Positions 63,991 through 64,000 of a stretch of DNA of 64,000 bases are shown here, one piece after another. How positions within the stretch are numbered: the first letter of the stretch is position 1; each line of letters starts with the position of its first letter. Location of the stretch: assembly GCA_049645705.1 (NCBI GenBank), contig JBARUK010000036.1, forward strand, positions 109,846 to 173,845, written 5' to 3'. A program made the translations under genes and the position numbers. The DNA is from JBGNFV01 sp049645705. Lineage in GTDB: Bacteria; Bacteroidota; Bacteroidia; Cytophagales; Cyclobacteriaceae. Below the pieces are notes generated by a model, which saw only the letters and a list, made by a program, of their open reading frames with translations, had not been told where the DNA came from and searched no databases.

Positions 63991-64000
63991 AGCAGGTTAT

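Overview
The window looks like chromosomal DNA from a member of the Bacteroidota, most likely a marine or soil Cytophagales-type bacterium. This rests on gene content (hybrid sensor kinase with beta-propeller sensor, long-form IspG, GT3-type glycogen synthase, Hc1/histone H1-like peptide, DUF6913 between ligA and dapA, DUF6728-like peptide, M56/BlaI pair, many short lipoproteins), on promoters of the TTTG / TAnnTTTG type and on the near absence of Shine-Dalgarno sequences. I see no rRNA, tRNA, CRISPR array, transposase or prophage gene. Most of it is ordinary core and accessory chromosome in short operons.

Layout. 1-8.5 kb: 5'-coding part of a large hybrid sensor kinase running off the left edge, an unknown membrane protein, a GT39-like glycosyltransferase, DoxX, a TPR membrane protein and MarR. 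8.5-11.6 kb: an envelope-stress-like island, with an ECF sigma factor, a membrane-anchored partner and a Spy/CpxP-like protein on the plus strand facing away from a lipoprotein and a second Spy-like protein on the minus strand. 11.7-15.5 kb: xseA-xseB and an S9 peptidase lipoprotein. 15.6-18 kb: two small proteins, YitT and TetR on the minus strand. 18.2-21.7 kb: ligA-DUF6913-dapA operon closed by a strong terminator. 21.7-23.3 kb: histone H1-like peptide and an alpha-oxoamine synthase (sphingoid/sulfonolipid type). 23.4-27.8 kb: accC, DUF1015, maf and a CPBP membrane protease, with a six-copy 15-bp tandem repeat at the maf/CPBP junction. 27.8-31.4 kb (minus): sdaAB-tolC-hlyD. 31.5-36.5 kb: class IV aminotransferase, thyA, RND exporter overlapping a GH113-like lipoprotein.

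36.5-39.6 kb: a non-coding stretch with two long-loop inverted repeats, a second TetR flanked by a 15-bp direct repeat, and glycogen synthase. 39.6-42.2 kb: BlaI/M56 pair with three near-identical operators around a good promoter. 42.7-44.7 kb: TPR protein and an HTTM (vitamin-K-carboxylase-like) membrane protein. 44.9-51.5 kb: leuS, lipoprotein, MmcQ-like, DUF6728-like, ispG. 51.7-60.2 kb: OMP/lipoprotein pair, membrane-anchored class III cyclase, SDR, then MlaE-MlaF-PhzF-CapA-MerR-DprA in one direction. 60.2-64 kb: DUF5996-like protein, nitroreductase, a 550-bp AT-rich gap, and two secreted proteins closed by a terminator.

I did not find a convincing wholly new system. The best leads are the triple-operator BlaI/M56 locus with its His/Met/Glu-rich coiled-coil tail, the tandem repeat that is open in several frames across a gene junction, the paired sigma/Spy-like island, and the two related long-loop hairpins near 36.5-36.75 kb. 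All functional statements are from motif recognition by eye; no database search was run.
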